Of a stretch of 64,000 nucleotides of DNA, positions 50,272 to 58,816 are shown piece after piece. Made by a program: the position numbers and the translations under genes. Origin of the DNA: a virus. Under the pieces are notes generated by a model. That model was given only the letters and a program-made list of their open reading frames with translations. It was not told the origin of the DNA and made no database searches. Positions within the stretch are counted from its first letter, which is position 1. Every line of letters begins with the position of its first letter. The stretch lies in the IMG/VR virus record IMGVR_UViG_3300031576_000009, positions 37,721 to 101,720 of that record, one strand, 5' to 3'.

Positions 50272-50275
50272 CGTA

Positions 50276-50791
50276 TTAGAGCTTCAGGCGCTCGGCCGCA
50301 GCGATACCGTCGAGTACCCCCTGCACCATCGGAATGCGAGGCCGATTCTTGAACCGCTCGAAAGCCTCCTCGGTCTGCTCGACGGCTTCACATTCACGGT
50401 CGAAGCCCTGAGTGAAGCCCAGCACGTAACTCAATTTGAGCCCGAGGTACTTGGCGATCATCCCCATGCCTATGTTCCTGGGATCGATCCGATCCTTCGC
50501 GAGCTTCTTGAGAATCGTCTTGTGTACAGCGAGCACCATCAACCCACAGGCCTCGCCGTTGAGCTGGACGCCGGGCTTCCAGAGCGGCGGTTTGGGAGCT
50601 TCCTCGCCCTCGTCGTGGGCATCTTCGTAGGCGCTGATCGCAGTCAGGTAGTCATGGAGTAGCTCCAGCTCCAGCCAGTTGCGTTGCGTTGGTGTGAGCC
50701 CAGTGTCCGCATACGCCTTCTCGATACGGCCCGGCTGGACGCGCCGGAACTTCTTGATCGCCTTCGCACGCTTCTTCGTCTTGGTTGCCAT
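50276..50791 (-). CDS. small hypothetical protein
   Basis: 171 residues. Basic N-terminus, an HTH-like segment GLTPTQRNWLELELLHDYL, acidic middle. Possibly DNA-binding. Function unknown. Confidence 0.55.
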   Translation of the reverse strand: MATKTKKRAKAIKKFRRVQPGRIEKAYADTGLTPTQRNWLELELLHDYLTAISAYEDAHDEGEEAPKPPLWKPGVQLNGEACGLMVLAVHKTILKKLAKDRIDPRNIGMGMIAKYLGLKLSYVLGFTQGFDRECEAVEQTEEAFERFKNRPRIPMVQGVLDGIAAAERLKL

Positions 50792-50824
50792 CCTCAGTCT
50801 CCTTTTCGAGTCAGAAGGGCAGCT

Positions 50825-51115
50825 TCAGTCCTGCTCTTCGATGATTTCTGGCGGCGCGGCGACCGACTTCACGGTCGCGACCCACTTGAAGACGTACACG
50901 TAGTAGATCGAACCGACGTTTTTTTTTACGAAGTCGACCGCACCGGCCATCGAGTCCGCCTTCATGTCCCCCTTATCGAACGCCTTACCGCATGACTTGT
51001 CGGCCCGGCTGACGATAGCCGATAGGTCCTGATCACTCACGTAGTAGAACTCTCGCACGTCCGACAGGCACGCACACTGCTGCTTCCTGGTCTCCTTCCT
51101 TTCCGGCATCGCCAT
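50825..51115 (-). CDS. small hypothetical protein
   Basis: 96 residues; ADKSCGKAFDKGDMKADSM then KKNVGSIYYVYVFKW. Contains a run of nine A residues in the coding strand (VKKN), a possible slippage site. Function unknown. Confidence 0.55.
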   Translation of the reverse strand: MAMPERKETRKQQCACLSDVREFYYVSDQDLSAIVSRADKSCGKAFDKGDMKADSMAGAVDFVKKNVGSIYYVYVFKWVATVKSVAAPPEIIEEQD

Positions 51116-51137
51116 CCCTCATTGTTTGGTTGCAAAC

Positions 51138-51180
51138 AAAAAAAAGAGGGAGAGCCTATCTTTCGACCGACCCTCCCTCT
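51138..51180 (-). terminator. rho-independent terminator
   Basis: AGAGGGAG pairs with CTCCCTCT across a 20-base loop, followed by eight T on the minus strand. Follows the gene ending at 51205. Confidence 0.75.
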
Positions 51181-51204
51181 TGGCGGAGCTCCGGGGTGGG
51201 GCTC

Positions 51205-51909
51205 CTACTTTGCGGCAACTGCCGTCTTGCCGTTGGTCTTCGCGCGCTTCAGCTTCTTCCGACGGTGGGGCGCCATCGGGATCACCTTCCCCTTGACGCC
51301 GTTGATCTTGTACTTCCCGTTCTTGCCACGCTCGATCTTCAGGCCACGCCTCTTCAGGCGATAGAGCTGCACGCGAACCGTGTTGCCGATCCCGATCGCC
51401 CCGTGCTTCGGGAACGCCTTCTGCACGGCCGCACACAGCTCGTGATACGTGGCACCCTTCCCCAGCACCTCCGTGATCACCGCGACCTCGGTCCCGTTTC
51501 GCACTCCGTACTTGTTCTGGCCCATCGGTACTTTCCGCTTGGCCGCCTTCTTGTTCTTCACGTCGAGCTCCTCCGTGATCCTTGCGCGGATCACCTCGAA
51601 CTGATCCGCGAACCAATTGAACATGAACGGGCTCAAGAGGCCTAGCGCCGTGAAGATGTGATGCGCCACGCTCAGCTCCATCCACTCGCGCGAGAGGACG
51701 AAGACGCCTCCCGTCGCGAGGAAGTAGAGCCGGCGCAGCTTGCGCTCGGAGATCAACTCCAGGCGCTGCATCACCGCCACCATCGGCACACCAGGTGCCC
51801 ATGGCGGAACGAGGAGTTCCTCGCGGTTCAACCCCAACTCTACGAGGACTGGTCGTAGCCAGCGGCGCGAGGGAATCCTCGCCAGCTTGACCTTGGAACG
51901 ACGCTTCAT
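51205..51909 (-). CDS. hypothetical protein
   Basis: 234 residues; basic N- and C-termini, a hydrophobic middle (FLATGGVFVLSREW, ALGLLSPFMFNWFA) and basic tail (HRRKKLKRAKTNG). Possibly membrane-associated DNA-binding. Function unknown. Confidence 0.55.
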   Translation of the reverse strand: MKRRSKVKLARIPSRRWLRPVLVELGLNREELLVPPWAPGVPMVAVMQRLELISERKLRRLYFLATGGVFVLSREWMELSVAHHIFTALGLLSPFMFNWFADQFEVIRARITEELDVKNKKAAKRKVPMGQNKYGVRNGTEVAVITEVLGKGATYHELCAAVQKAFPKHGAIGIGNTVRVQLYRLKRRGLKIERGKNGKYKINGVKGKVIPMAPHRRKKLKRAKTNGKTAVAAK

Positions 51910-51963
51910 CGTACGGCCTCCTTGTACAGGTCTGAGTACACATCGGTTCTATACAAATGGTGC

Positions 51964-52233
51964 TCAGCCTACAAGTACTTTTCGCGCCTGTTCGATCGAC
52001 TGGCGAGCATCGCAGTTGACGCAGGGTGTGCGCCCCAGCTCAGCACATTCACCGCAGGCTGACGATCCAAGGTAGCGTTCGTACGAGCGAATCAGGTCGC
52101 GAATCACCACATCTCGCTGATCGAGCGTGGTGAGCAACCTGCGTTGCTCACTCGGCCAGAGGTCCCTGTGGCCGTAACGCTCGAAGAACACCCTGATCTC
52201 TGTGATCTCCGCACGGGCCAGCGCTGCGCTCAT
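51964..52233 (-). CDS. small zinc-ribbon protein
   Basis: 89 residues; CGECAELGRTPCVNC in the C-terminal half. Coupled to the downstream gene by a 4-base overlap. Function unknown. Confidence 0.6.
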   Translation of the reverse strand: MSAALARAEITEIRVFFERYGHRDLWPSEQRRLLTTLDQRDVVIRDLIRSYERYLGSSACGECAELGRTPCVNCDARQSIEQARKVLVG

Positions 52234-52472
52234 GAGCGCAACGCCTCATCAAGCTGCCGACCGGCTTCGGCTTCGAGGTAGTCCCGGATGTCGTGCACGA
52301 GCTTCTCGGGCTCCCGCTTCTGCGCCGTACGGTCGAAGTGTATCCGGTAGTAGTCGCCTTCAGTGATCGCGCTGTACATCGCGGCGTTGAGCTCTTCGGC
52401 CAGACGACCGGGCTCCGTCGCGCGCATCAGCTGCATTCGCGTCATGCGTGGTGCTAGTTTGACATTCGCCAT
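52230..52472 (-). CDS. small hypothetical protein
   Basis: 80 residues from MANVKLAPRMTRM, start set by GGAGGAG seven bases upstream. Mixed charge. Function unknown. Confidence 0.55.
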   Translation of the reverse strand: MANVKLAPRMTRMQLMRATEPGRLAEELNAAMYSAITEGDYYRIHFDRTAQKREPEKLVHDIRDYLEAEAGRQLDEALRS

Positions 52473-52476
52473 TGGA

Positions 52477-52698
52477 TCACTCCTCCACGAGGATGAGAAT
52501 CTGACGAGTGGGCACGCTGCCACAGCGTCCGTCGTCAAAGCTCATCCACATATGGTTCGGTAGCATTGGTTCGGTGCCGACCCGCTCCCGTGCACGACCG
52601 TAGGACGCCGATCGTCCTTTCTCGCTGACCTTCACCCGATACCACTTCGGAGGCCAGTTCGTCTTAGGCCGCAGTACGGTGGTTGTTTTGATACTCAC
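52477..52698 (-). CDS. small hypothetical protein
   Basis: 73 residues from a GTG (VSIKTTTVLRP). Ends VPTRQILILVEE. Overlaps the small membrane protein gene upstream. Function unknown. Confidence 0.5.
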   Translation of the reverse strand: MSIKTTTVLRPKTNWPPKWYRVKVSEKGRSASYGRARERVGTEPMLPNHMWMSFDDGRCGSVPTRQILILVEE

Positions 52699-52855
52699 GA
52701 CGCCACTCTTCCCGCTCCCGATCACGCTTGAGATCGAACCAGATGAACACGACCACGAGCGCGAGGAATCCGACGACCTCAAACGTACGCCACGGGAAGT
52801 TTCGAGCGAGCATCGCTGCATGCGACGCCGGCTGATTGTTCACCTTGATCTTCAT
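52664..52855 (-). CDS. small membrane protein
   Basis: 63 residues with a transmembrane helix (FEVVGFLALVVVFIWF) and a basic/charged tail (RDREREEWRREYQNNH). Function unknown. Confidence 0.6.
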   Translation of the reverse strand: MKIKVNNQPASHAAMLARNFPWRTFEVVGFLALVVVFIWFDLKRDREREEWRREYQNNHRTAA

Positions 52856-52858
52856 CGG

Positions 52859-53299
52859 TCAGTCTCCTGTTCGACGGAAAAAGTCACGAGCGTGCTGTCG
52901 GCACAGGCCGAGGAACTCCGCTCGTTCGGTGCAGTACTCACAGTGTTCGATCTCTTGCGGGTAACCGTGGTTGAGCACGTCCTGCACGACACCGTGGCCT
53001 CTGGTGTGCAGGTACATGCCGATCATGAAGCCATCGATCACCGCGGCTGTAAGGACCGTCATCATCCGGTTGGCGCGTTCCGAGAGCCGCACGGGCGTCA
53101 TCACCGCCTGGCTCATCTTCGTCGGGTCCTGCCCGTCGAGCAGCATCGCTGCACGCATCGCCCGCTGATCCATGATGTAGTGAAAGCCCTGAAAGTCGAT
53201 ACCCATCGTCTCGACAACGAGCTCCAGTGAGCCGAGCTCCTTCGCGGCCTTATCAGACTTTCTCGCCGCCGCTGCGATCTCCACTTTCCCAATCTTCAT
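52859..53299 (-). CDS. hypothetical protein with C-terminal zinc motif
   Basis: 146 residues from MKIGKVEIAAA, start chosen by GGAGG ten bases upstream. C-terminal CEYCTERAEFLGLCRQH resembles a zinc ribbon. Overlaps the upstream gene by 47 bases. Confidence 0.6.
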   Translation of the reverse strand: MKIGKVEIAAAARKSDKAAKELGSLELVVETMGIDFQGFHYIMDQRAMRAAMLLDGQDPTKMSQAVMTPVRLSERANRMMTVLTAAVIDGFMIGMYLHTRGHGVVQDVLNHGYPQEIEHCEYCTERAEFLGLCRQHARDFFRRTGD

Positions 53300-53549
53300 G
53301 CTGACCTCCATCTCTAGGCTCGATGACCTGCACGATGGGATCGATCACCTTGCCGTCCTTGTCCCAACGCACGAAGTTCAGCGAGCCGTTATCTTCGAGG
53401 ACGAGGGCACACAGAGATCGACCGTCTCGATTGTAGCTGATGAGCATCCGATCGCCGGGGCCACGTGTGACGTGTAGGTCGAGCTTCGCCTTGCCGCTGG
53501 CGCTCCTGAGCATGCAGAGCGCCTGGTTGTAGTCCCCGATGCGGTACAT
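53253..53549 (-). CDS. small hypothetical protein
   Basis: 98 residues, beta-rich (GDRMLISYNRDGRSLCAL). Only the C-terminal 15 residues overlap the next gene. Function unknown. Confidence 0.55.
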   Translation of the reverse strand: MYRIGDYNQALCMLRSASGKAKLDLHVTRGPGDRMLISYNRDGRSLCALVLEDNGSLNFVRWDKDGKVIDPIVQVIEPRDGGQHEDWESGDRSGGEKV

Positions 53550-54010
53550 CAGACCTTCTCCTCCAGCATGCTGTTAACCGACTCGACGAATCGATCTCGC
53601 AATGATCGAAGATCGGCGACGGTCATCTTCGTGTCCCAGGCAGTGGTGGCACCGATGTAGGAGATTCCGGTCGATGACACCCACCAGACCGTTCCACCGA
53701 TGTAGCGAAGTTTCTCGTTGCCCGAGACGCTGATCTGACACACGTCGCCCGGCAGGATGTGATTCATGATCAGGTCGAGGAGGTCGTACTCGTTGTAGTC
53801 CTCAGTCTCAGCGTTGTAGGTCTGGATCACGGGACTCGGGTACTGACCGGACCAGCCGAAGGCCCAGTACCCACCCGCCTCTTCTTCGAGGAAACCCTGC
53901 TCCGCCGCCACGGTGTCCGCGAGGACGGCGTACACAGGATCACCAACCCAGGCTGCACGGTCACGAACGCGAAACGAACTGGCTTCGAGGCAACCATTGA
54001 AGTCAGCCAT
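53549..54010 (-). CDS. hypothetical protein
   Basis: 153 residues; Trp/Tyr-rich, DVCQISVSGNEKLRYIG and TVWWVSSTGISYIG. Function unknown. Confidence 0.55.
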   Translation of the reverse strand: MADFNGCLEASSFRVRDRAAWVGDPVYAVLADTVAAEQGFLEEEAGGYWAFGWSGQYPSPVIQTYNAETEDYNEYDLLDLIMNHILPGDVCQISVSGNEKLRYIGGTVWWVSSTGISYIGATTAWDTKMTVADLRSLRDRFVESVNSMLEEKV

Positions 54011-54012
54011 AC

Positions 54013-54243
54013 CTAGAACTCCTCTTCCGGCATCGGCTCGTAGGCACCGGGCAGGATCGGGTGCTGGTCGAGCCCCTGTCCCTTCCGCTTCTCGTTCACG
54101 CGCGTCATGCAGGCCGAGCAGATCGGCTCGCGACTGTCCCCGCCGGGCGGCGTGAAGCTCGGCACCTTGTGCGGATTGAACATGAATGTCTTCTTACAAC
54201 TCCAGCAGACACCCATCGCGCACACCCAACCATCGTGCGACAT
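54013..54243 (-). CDS. small zinc-binding conserved phage protein
   Basis: 76 residues. CWSCKKTFMFNPHKVPS and CSACMTRVNEKRKGQG then PGAYEPMPEEEF are recognisable from a widespread small phage protein of unknown function. Zinc ribbon likely. Confidence 0.7.
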   Translation of the reverse strand: MSHDGWVCAMGVCWSCKKTFMFNPHKVPSFTPPGGDSREPICSACMTRVNEKRKGQGLDQHPILPGAYEPMPEEEF

Positions 54244-54446
54244 CAGTCCTCCTCAGTGAGGTCGTCGAGGAACACGTCGTCGGACTCCTGCAGCACTTCG
54301 CCGACCTCGACGCGAGCGATCAAGGAGTCGATACAGGACTTCTCGATCTTCACTGCGTGCAGGCTGTACCCAGACACGTCGCAGGTACCGTACTCACGGA
54401 GCATCGCTATCAAGAACGCCACCTCTGGGATCACCTCTGGGACCAT
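54243..54446 (-). CDS. small hypothetical protein
   Basis: 67 residues from MVPEVIPEVAFLIAML; acidic C-terminus (SDDVFLDDLTEED). Function unknown. Confidence 0.55.
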   Translation of the reverse strand: MVPEVIPEVAFLIAMLREYGTCDVSGYSLHAVKIEKSCIDSLIARVEVGEVLQESDDVFLDDLTEED

Positions 54447-54451
54447 GGGTT

Positions 54452-54643
54452 TCACTCCTCTGGTGGATTCACAGGAATGGCAAACCACTCCTCGTGGTCC
54501 GCTCGATGCACCTCCCCGTAGGCGATGGCATCGTCCTGCGTCACGAATGGGCCATGCAGAACGATGCCATCGAATGGGTTGCCGAACGCAACGACGAAAC
54601 CCTGCTTCGCCTTACGCTTCCCCTTCTTCGTCTTCGTCGACAC
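54452..54643 (-). CDS. small hypothetical protein
   Basis: 63 residues from GTG; basic N-terminus, then NPFDGIVLHGPFVTQDDA. Function unknown. Confidence 0.55.
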   Translation of the reverse strand: MSTKTKKGKRKAKQGFVVAFGNPFDGIVLHGPFVTQDDAIAYGEVHRADHEEWFAIPVNPPEE

Positions 54644-54713
54644 GGCTCCTTCCTCCTGGAACGATCACGATGATCTCCTCCACGGCCTGGAAGCGAACCA
54701 GCCGGATCGTCAT
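54612..54713 (-). CDS. small hypothetical ORF
   Basis: 33 residues from MTIRLVRFQAVEEII; overlaps the upstream ORF region by 32 bases. Plausible but unsupported by a strong Shine-Dalgarno. Confidence 0.45.
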   Translation of the reverse strand: MTIRLVRFQAVEEIIVIVPGGRSRVDEDEEGEA

Positions 54714-54736
54714 CGAAGCTAGGCACGCTTCTGCTC

Positions 54737-55201
54737 CTACGCTTCCTTCTGCTGCTCGCTGCAAGTGTCGCTGTCACGGCAGCAACGCTGCGCCTCCTCC
54801 TCCCTGCGGTAGAGCGTCTCGCAGTGGCCACACTCGAAGGTCACCTTCTCGCCGTGATCGGCAAAGAAGTGTTCGATGAATGTATCCCGGTCGTCGAACA
54901 CCTCCTCGCAAGCGAGACAGGTCCAGCCGTGGTTGTACTGCTTGATGTGCTGCCTGTTGTGATTGTCCTCAGAGAGATCGAAGTCCTCGTTATCCTGATC
55001 GGGTTCGCTCTCGTCGTCCTTCTCCTCCTCTGGGTTCTCCTGGAGCTTCCGCAGGCCATCGACGATCCCGTCGATGATGATCCCGTGGTTGGTCAGGTCG
55101 AGATGGCGCAGGTCGAACTCGCCATCGTCGGCGAACCGAAACTTCTCGCCCTGCACCCAATCCCCGTCGTCGACCACGACGGCCAACCGAACTGTACTCA
55201 T
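54737..55201 (-). CDS. zinc-finger hypothetical protein
   Basis: 154 residues. Acidic N-terminal half, then C2H2-like WTCLACEEVFDDRDTFIEHF and a second CGHCETLY...CC. A terminator follows at 55223-55263 upstream of it (downstream of 55298 gene). Confidence 0.6.
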   Translation of the reverse strand: MSTVRLAVVVDDGDWVQGEKFRFADDGEFDLRHLDLTNHGIIIDGIVDGLRKLQENPEEEKDDESEPDQDNEDFDLSEDNHNRQHIKQYNHGWTCLACEEVFDDRDTFIEHFFADHGEKVTFECGHCETLYRREEEAQRCCRDSDTCSEQQKEA

Positions 55202-55222
55202 CGATGTACCTCCTTCAAACGC

Positions 55223-55263
55223 AAAAAGGCCCCAACCGGACGAATGTCCGATTGGAGCCTTTG
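55223..55263 (-). terminator. strong rho-independent terminator
   Basis: Minus-strand hairpin with arms AAAGGCUCCAAUCGGAC / GUCCGGUUGGGGCCUUU (one G-U per side) around AUUC, followed by a T-run. Separates the gene ending at 55298 from that at 55201. Confidence 0.85.
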
Positions 55264-55297
55264 CTTTGTTACCAGAAGTATCCCACCGTTTGCCTGA

Positions 55298-55702
55298 TTA
55301 GGACCCGAACGGATCGGCGATCCCGAACTCCTTGCGCACGAAGTCCTCGATGACGGCCGGCGGCATCTTGTCCTTTTCGAGCTCGCCCGCCCGCTTGCCC
55401 ATCTCCGCGACCGTCTGGTTGTCGGGCGGCATCACGCCCCAGAACGGGTGCGCAGCGCCGACGATTGCGTTCCAGAGCTTTCGCGACGCTTCGTCCATGC
55501 CCTCGCCGAACACCCGCCCGATGTTCTTCTTCGCGAGCAGTTCGGCCTCCCCATACGTGCAGGTGTCCCGCTCGATGATCTCCTCGACGTAGTCGTCGAA
55601 GAACTTCTTCACGGCGAACTCATCGAACACGTCCACCCGCAAGACCGCCTGATCGAAGTCTCCGATCGTCGGGTACTTCCATGTCTTCAGCTGCGCTATC
55701 AT
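55298..55702 (-). CDS. conserved phage hypothetical protein
   Basis: 134 residues from MIAQLKTWKYPTIG, start at an ATGA overlap. CTYGEAELLAKKNIGRVFGEG and AHPFWG resemble a recurrent small phage protein. Function unknown. Confidence 0.6.
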   Translation of the reverse strand: MIAQLKTWKYPTIGDFDQAVLRVDVFDEFAVKKFFDDYVEEIIERDTCTYGEAELLAKKNIGRVFGEGMDEASRKLWNAIVGAAHPFWGVMPPDNQTVAEMGKRAGELEKDKMPPAVIEDFVRKEFGIADPFGS

Positions 55703-55887
55703 GAGCCCTCCTGCTTGATGTCGAGTAGTTCGGTCGGGAGCCATTCCTGCACGTCAACCTCCAGCACGATCTCCCGCTGATTCACATACGGCATCCCATC
55801 CGGCTGCATCAGATACCCGCACTTCCTGGTGTCCAGATCGATACGGTACTTCTTTCCAAGGGGGACGTTGGTCGTGCATCTCAACAA
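55699..55887 (-). CDS. small hypothetical protein
   Basis: 62 residues, likely TTG start (no ATG upstream in frame). KKYRIDLDTRKCGYLMQP; ELLDIKQEGS. Pattern known from small phage proteins. Start uncertain. Confidence 0.45.
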   Translation of the reverse strand: MLRCTTNVPLGKKYRIDLDTRKCGYLMQPDGMPYVNQREIVLEVDVQEWLPTELLDIKQEGS

Positions 55888-55910
55888 CGCCGTCGGCGGT
55901 GATGCGTCGC

Positions 55911-56507
55911 TTAAGCCTCGCTGTCACGATCTTCATCGTCGTCCTCCGGGCGCTGCTCGTTGCGTACCGGCTCACCCAGGTAGGTTAGCACTACCTTGCT
56001 GGCATTCCAGATGATACCGCTAGCGCAGTCCCAAGCGTTGTACCACAGCAACAATAACCGCAGCATGTTGTAGTAGTACTGCGTGAGCTCGACGCCGTCG
56101 TGGCCTTCGGCGGCGATCCGCTCCCAGTCGATGTGGTCGTCCATGTGGCGCAGCTTCGCCACCGGAAACTCAAACACGTGACGCCACGGCGGATGGACGC
56201 TGTACTTCTCGTGGAACGCCTCCACATCTCGCGCCGTCCTGAGCCGCAGCATGTTGCAGCGGGAGAGATCAACACTGTAGACGTACTTGTAGTTCTGCAT
56301 CCAGTCGGTGTTGCCCTCCACCCATTTCTGCCAGGCGCCGTCGATCTCGTACCAGAAGCCGTTCGGCTTAAGGAAGCCCGCGGCGCGCTTTTCGAGTAGC
56401 ACGGTGCCGTCCTTATCGACGATGTCCTCTTGCGGAACACGAGGACCGCGATCCTCCAGCACCATCGGTTCGATCAACGACCGTGCAAGATGCGTGTACT
56501 TCTTCAT
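55911..56507 (-). CDS. hypothetical protein
   Basis: 198 residues from MKKYTHLARSLIEPM, start at an ATGA overlap. Aromatic-rich; GAWQKWVEGNTDWM, YNMLRLLLLWYNAW. Function unknown. Confidence 0.6.
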   Translation of the reverse strand: MKKYTHLARSLIEPMVLEDRGPRVPQEDIVDKDGTVLLEKRAAGFLKPNGFWYEIDGAWQKWVEGNTDWMQNYKYVYSVDLSRCNMLRLRTARDVEAFHEKYSVHPPWRHVFEFPVAKLRHMDDHIDWERIAAEGHDGVELTQYYYNMLRLLLLWYNAWDCASGIIWNASKVVLTYLGEPVRNEQRPEDDDEDRDSEA

Positions 56508-57055
56508 GAGAGATGCTCCTCGACCTCGATCACTGATGGGTCGAAGCGCTCGTGGTACTCCCATTCGAGATACCGCCAGAGCACTTCACCGCCGTGCTCG
56601 ACGAGCACCTGAAAGACATCCTGCGATCGCAACGCAGAGCCGTCGTAGTAGCAGGGACCGAAGACGTACCGACACTCCTCCTGCGGCTCCTGCCCACAGT
56701 ACTGCGATCGCAGCGAATGATAGCCGATGTCCGCTGCCATCGGTCGATCGAGGAACGAGCAGCAGGTATCCTCGAAGACCTCCAGAATCGGAGTTCCCTC
56801 CAGCTTCCCGTGCTCCAGCTCCGCACGGAGCTTCAACTTGCTCACTCCCTTCATGAAGTCGATCTTCCGCTTCGTGTCTTGCCACTCGTACACGTGCGGA
56901 AGCATCCAGTTGGTGTACACGACGAAGGTGATCGCCCCCATTGGACCGCGGACCATCCAGACCATCTGGACGCCGTGCACGCCATAGTCCTTCGAAGGAT
57001 CGTTTGAGCGGCGATCCCAGGCTGGGGACCAATCGATGCTACGCTCCAGCTCCAT
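56504..57055 (-). CDS. hypothetical phage protein
   Basis: 183 residues. DYGVHGVQMVWMVRGPMGA then FVVYTNWMLPHVYEW is a pattern seen in a widespread unnamed phage protein. Function unknown. Confidence 0.6.
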   Translation of the reverse strand: MELERSIDWSPAWDRRSNDPSKDYGVHGVQMVWMVRGPMGAITFVVYTNWMLPHVYEWQDTKRKIDFMKGVSKLKLRAELEHGKLEGTPILEVFEDTCCSFLDRPMAADIGYHSLRSQYCGQEPQEECRYVFGPCYYDGSALRSQDVFQVLVEHGGEVLWRYLEWEYHERFDPSVIEVEEHLS

Positions 57056-57069
57056 TGGCAGTCCTCCTC

Positions 57070-57324
57070 CTAACTTTTCGTGATGGAGCCATCCGGATTG
57101 ATGATTTCCATCTCGACGCGCGTGGTGAAGCGTACGAGATGGATCAGCTTGCCGACGTACTTCGCGAGCTCGATGGCGATCGGGCGCAGGGACTCCAGCC
57201 GCTTCTCGTCCGCCGCGATGAGCGGCAACCAGACCCTGTCGTGAAACATGGCACAGGCGCCTTCATCTTCCGGCCCATTATCCTCGGCGATGAAGGCCCA
57301 GACTGAGTTGATGACCGGCATCAT
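57070..57324 (-). CDS. small hypothetical protein
   Basis: 84 residues from MMPVINSVWAFIAED. Its C-terminal part (ELAKYVGKLIHLVRF) is faintly reminiscent of the partial gene at 1-122. Function unknown. Confidence 0.5.
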   Translation of the reverse strand: MMPVINSVWAFIAEDNGPEDEGACAMFHDRVWLPLIAADEKRLESLRPIAIELAKYVGKLIHLVRFTTRVEMEIINPDGSITKS

Positions 57325-57686
57325 GTCCCTCGCTTGCTGATCGGCTTGTCTGGATAGCACGGACCGCTTCGCAAGGTGAAGAAGTTGCCGTGGAGCGACG
57401 CGATGACCGCTTCCAGCGTGGGGAACTTCTCACCAGGGTAGCTATCGAACGATCGCTTCACGAGCCCCATCCGATCGTCTGCTTCGATGAGCGCCGAGCA
57501 CTCATCACACGCGGCCCAGTCGGTGATCGAATCGAGATGCACCGTCTTGCCTTCCGCGTTGGTCATTGATGCCTGGCGGAAGGACTTGCACGGGTAGCCC
57601 CACTTGATGTCCTTCGACGAACAGAAGTCACACTGTTCCTCACCGGGCTTTGGTGTGATGTCGATCTTTTCGACCTTGGCCATCAT
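57321..57686 (-). CDS. zinc-ribbon hypothetical protein
   Basis: 121 residues. CDFC and CDEC make one site; later acidic and basic segments. 4-base overlap with the downstream gene. Function unknown. Confidence 0.6.
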   Translation of the reverse strand: MMAKVEKIDITPKPGEEQCDFCSSKDIKWGYPCKSFRQASMTNAEGKTVHLDSITDWAACDECSALIEADDRMGLVKRSFDSYPGEKFPTLEAVIASLHGNFFTLRSGPCYPDKPISKRGT

Positions 57687-57692
57687 CGCCTC

Positions 57693-58199
57693 CTAGATAA
57701 ACGTTCCCTCCTTCGCACTTGGGCTGAAGGGCGGGTCCCACTGCTGGCCAGGGAATATCTTCGGATCGTTCTGCTCCTCGACGATGAGGCGCACGAGATC
57801 GGCGCTGTACTTCATCCACCGCTCCATTGCGCCTCGGCGGATGGCGATCGGCCGGTTCGGGTCGTAGCATTTCGCCCGCTGACAGCGCAGGAACCAGCAG
57901 ATCAGAACCATGCCGGCGACGGCGGCGAAGCGCATGTTCTCGTCGTGCGGCTCCTTCGGCGAAGTCTTCAAGACCTCGTTGAAGATGTCCCGGACCCACC
58001 GACTCAGGTTGGTGTTCCCATGACCCTTCCACTTCCCTTTCGTGATCGGCTTCGTGTGCTTGGCGATCGCCGCCTGCACGCGCTGCACCCACCAAGTCAT
58101 GTCGTGCTTGGTAGTCAGCTGCAGGAAGTGGGGCTCGCGGATGAGCTTCTTCAGCTTGAACACGAGCTTCTTCTTGATCTTCTTCTTTCGCTTCTTCAC
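57693..58199 (-). CDS. hypothetical protein
   Basis: 168 residues, GTG start overlapping the upstream stop. Very basic N-terminus (KKRKKKIKKK), then mixed. Function unknown. Confidence 0.55.
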   Translation of the reverse strand: MKKRKKKIKKKLVFKLKKLIREPHFLQLTTKHDMTWWVQRVQAAIAKHTKPITKGKWKGHGNTNLSRWVRDIFNEVLKTSPKEPHDENMRFAAVAGMVLICWFLRCQRAKCYDPNRPIAIRRGAMERWMKYSADLVRLIVEEQNDPKIFPGQQWDPPFSPSAKEGTFI

Positions 58200-58369
58200 G
58201 CTCGATCCTCCGGCGGCATCATGACGGCCCAGCGGGTGATTACCTCACCGAATCGCTGCGTCAACAGCGAATATGAATCACGAGGGACGAGATCGAGACA
58301 TACGACCGCGAGGATCATCATCGCGAGGTACTTAGACGCATCGAACGTCGTCAGCGTCTCGTTCTCCAT
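58196..58369 (-). CDS. small membrane-like protein
   Basis: 57 residues; a hydrophobic helix (YLAMMILAVVCLDLV) followed by polar residues. Fills a gap with no other gene. Confidence 0.6.
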   Translation of the reverse strand: MENETLTTFDASKYLAMMILAVVCLDLVPRDSYSLLTQRFGEVITRWAVMMPPEDRA

Positions 58370-58713
58370 CAACCGCGTGAAGAGCTACGCGTTGTCTTCG
58401 ATGATGCTCGCGAAGCTGTTACCTGCTGGACCGAAGAGGCGAACGATGAGTCGACGTTTCTCGTCGATAAGTTCCTTGAGCCGCGCTTTCTCCTGCTCGT
58501 CCATATCAACTTCCCCCACAAGCGATGGCTGGGACCGAAGAGGGACATCGCCATCGCTTCGAATGCCACTCGTTCGTCGAATAATTTCTTGCCTGGGATA
58601 CAGAAACGAAACCGCCGGTCGTCGAAGTACTTCAACTTCCGGCGGCACCGCGAACAGCGTGCGGCGTGCTTAGAGAATCGATTCACGAACGGCGTCGCCG
58701 AGCTTCTTGCCAT
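58369..58713 (-). CDS. hypothetical protein (overlapping frame)
   Basis: 114 residues. N-terminal CSRCRRKLKYFDDRRFRFC may bind zinc; the C-terminal half becomes Ser/Arg-rich and overlaps the 39-residue ORF at 58385-58504, so the true C-terminus is uncertain. Confidence 0.45.
   Translation of the reverse strand: MARSSATPFVNRFSKHAARCSRCRRKLKYFDDRRFRFCIPGKKLFDERVAFEAMAMSLFGPSHRLWGKLIWTSRRKRGSRNLSTRNVDSSFASSVQQVTASRASSKTTRSSSRG
58385..58504 (-). CDS. small hypothetical protein
   Basis: 39 residues from MDEQEKARLKELIDE, with GGGGGAAG six bases upstream. Helical. Overlaps the longer ORF in another frame. Confidence 0.55.
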   Translation of the reverse strand: MDEQEKARLKELIDEKRRLIVRLFGPAGNSFASIIEDNA

Positions 58714-58816
58714 GCTTCTCCTCCCACAGCTTCGTCACGGCGGCGAGCTTGGCTACGATATCGGTCTGCTTCCGCAGTCTCTCCTGACCATCCAGGCACT
58801 CGGGGCAGTAGTTCAC
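58670..58816 (-). CDS. zinc-binding C-terminus, uncertain start
   Basis: 48 residues reading VNYCPECLDGQE...KLWEEKHGKKLGDAVRESIL. The upstream gene's stop and a GTG in another frame (VKKLRRE) suggest a possible one-base shift near AAGAAAC. Real gene likely; start unresolved. Confidence 0.45.
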   Translation of the reverse strand: MNYCPECLDGQERLRKQTDIVAKLAAVTKLWEEKHGKKLGDAVRESIL

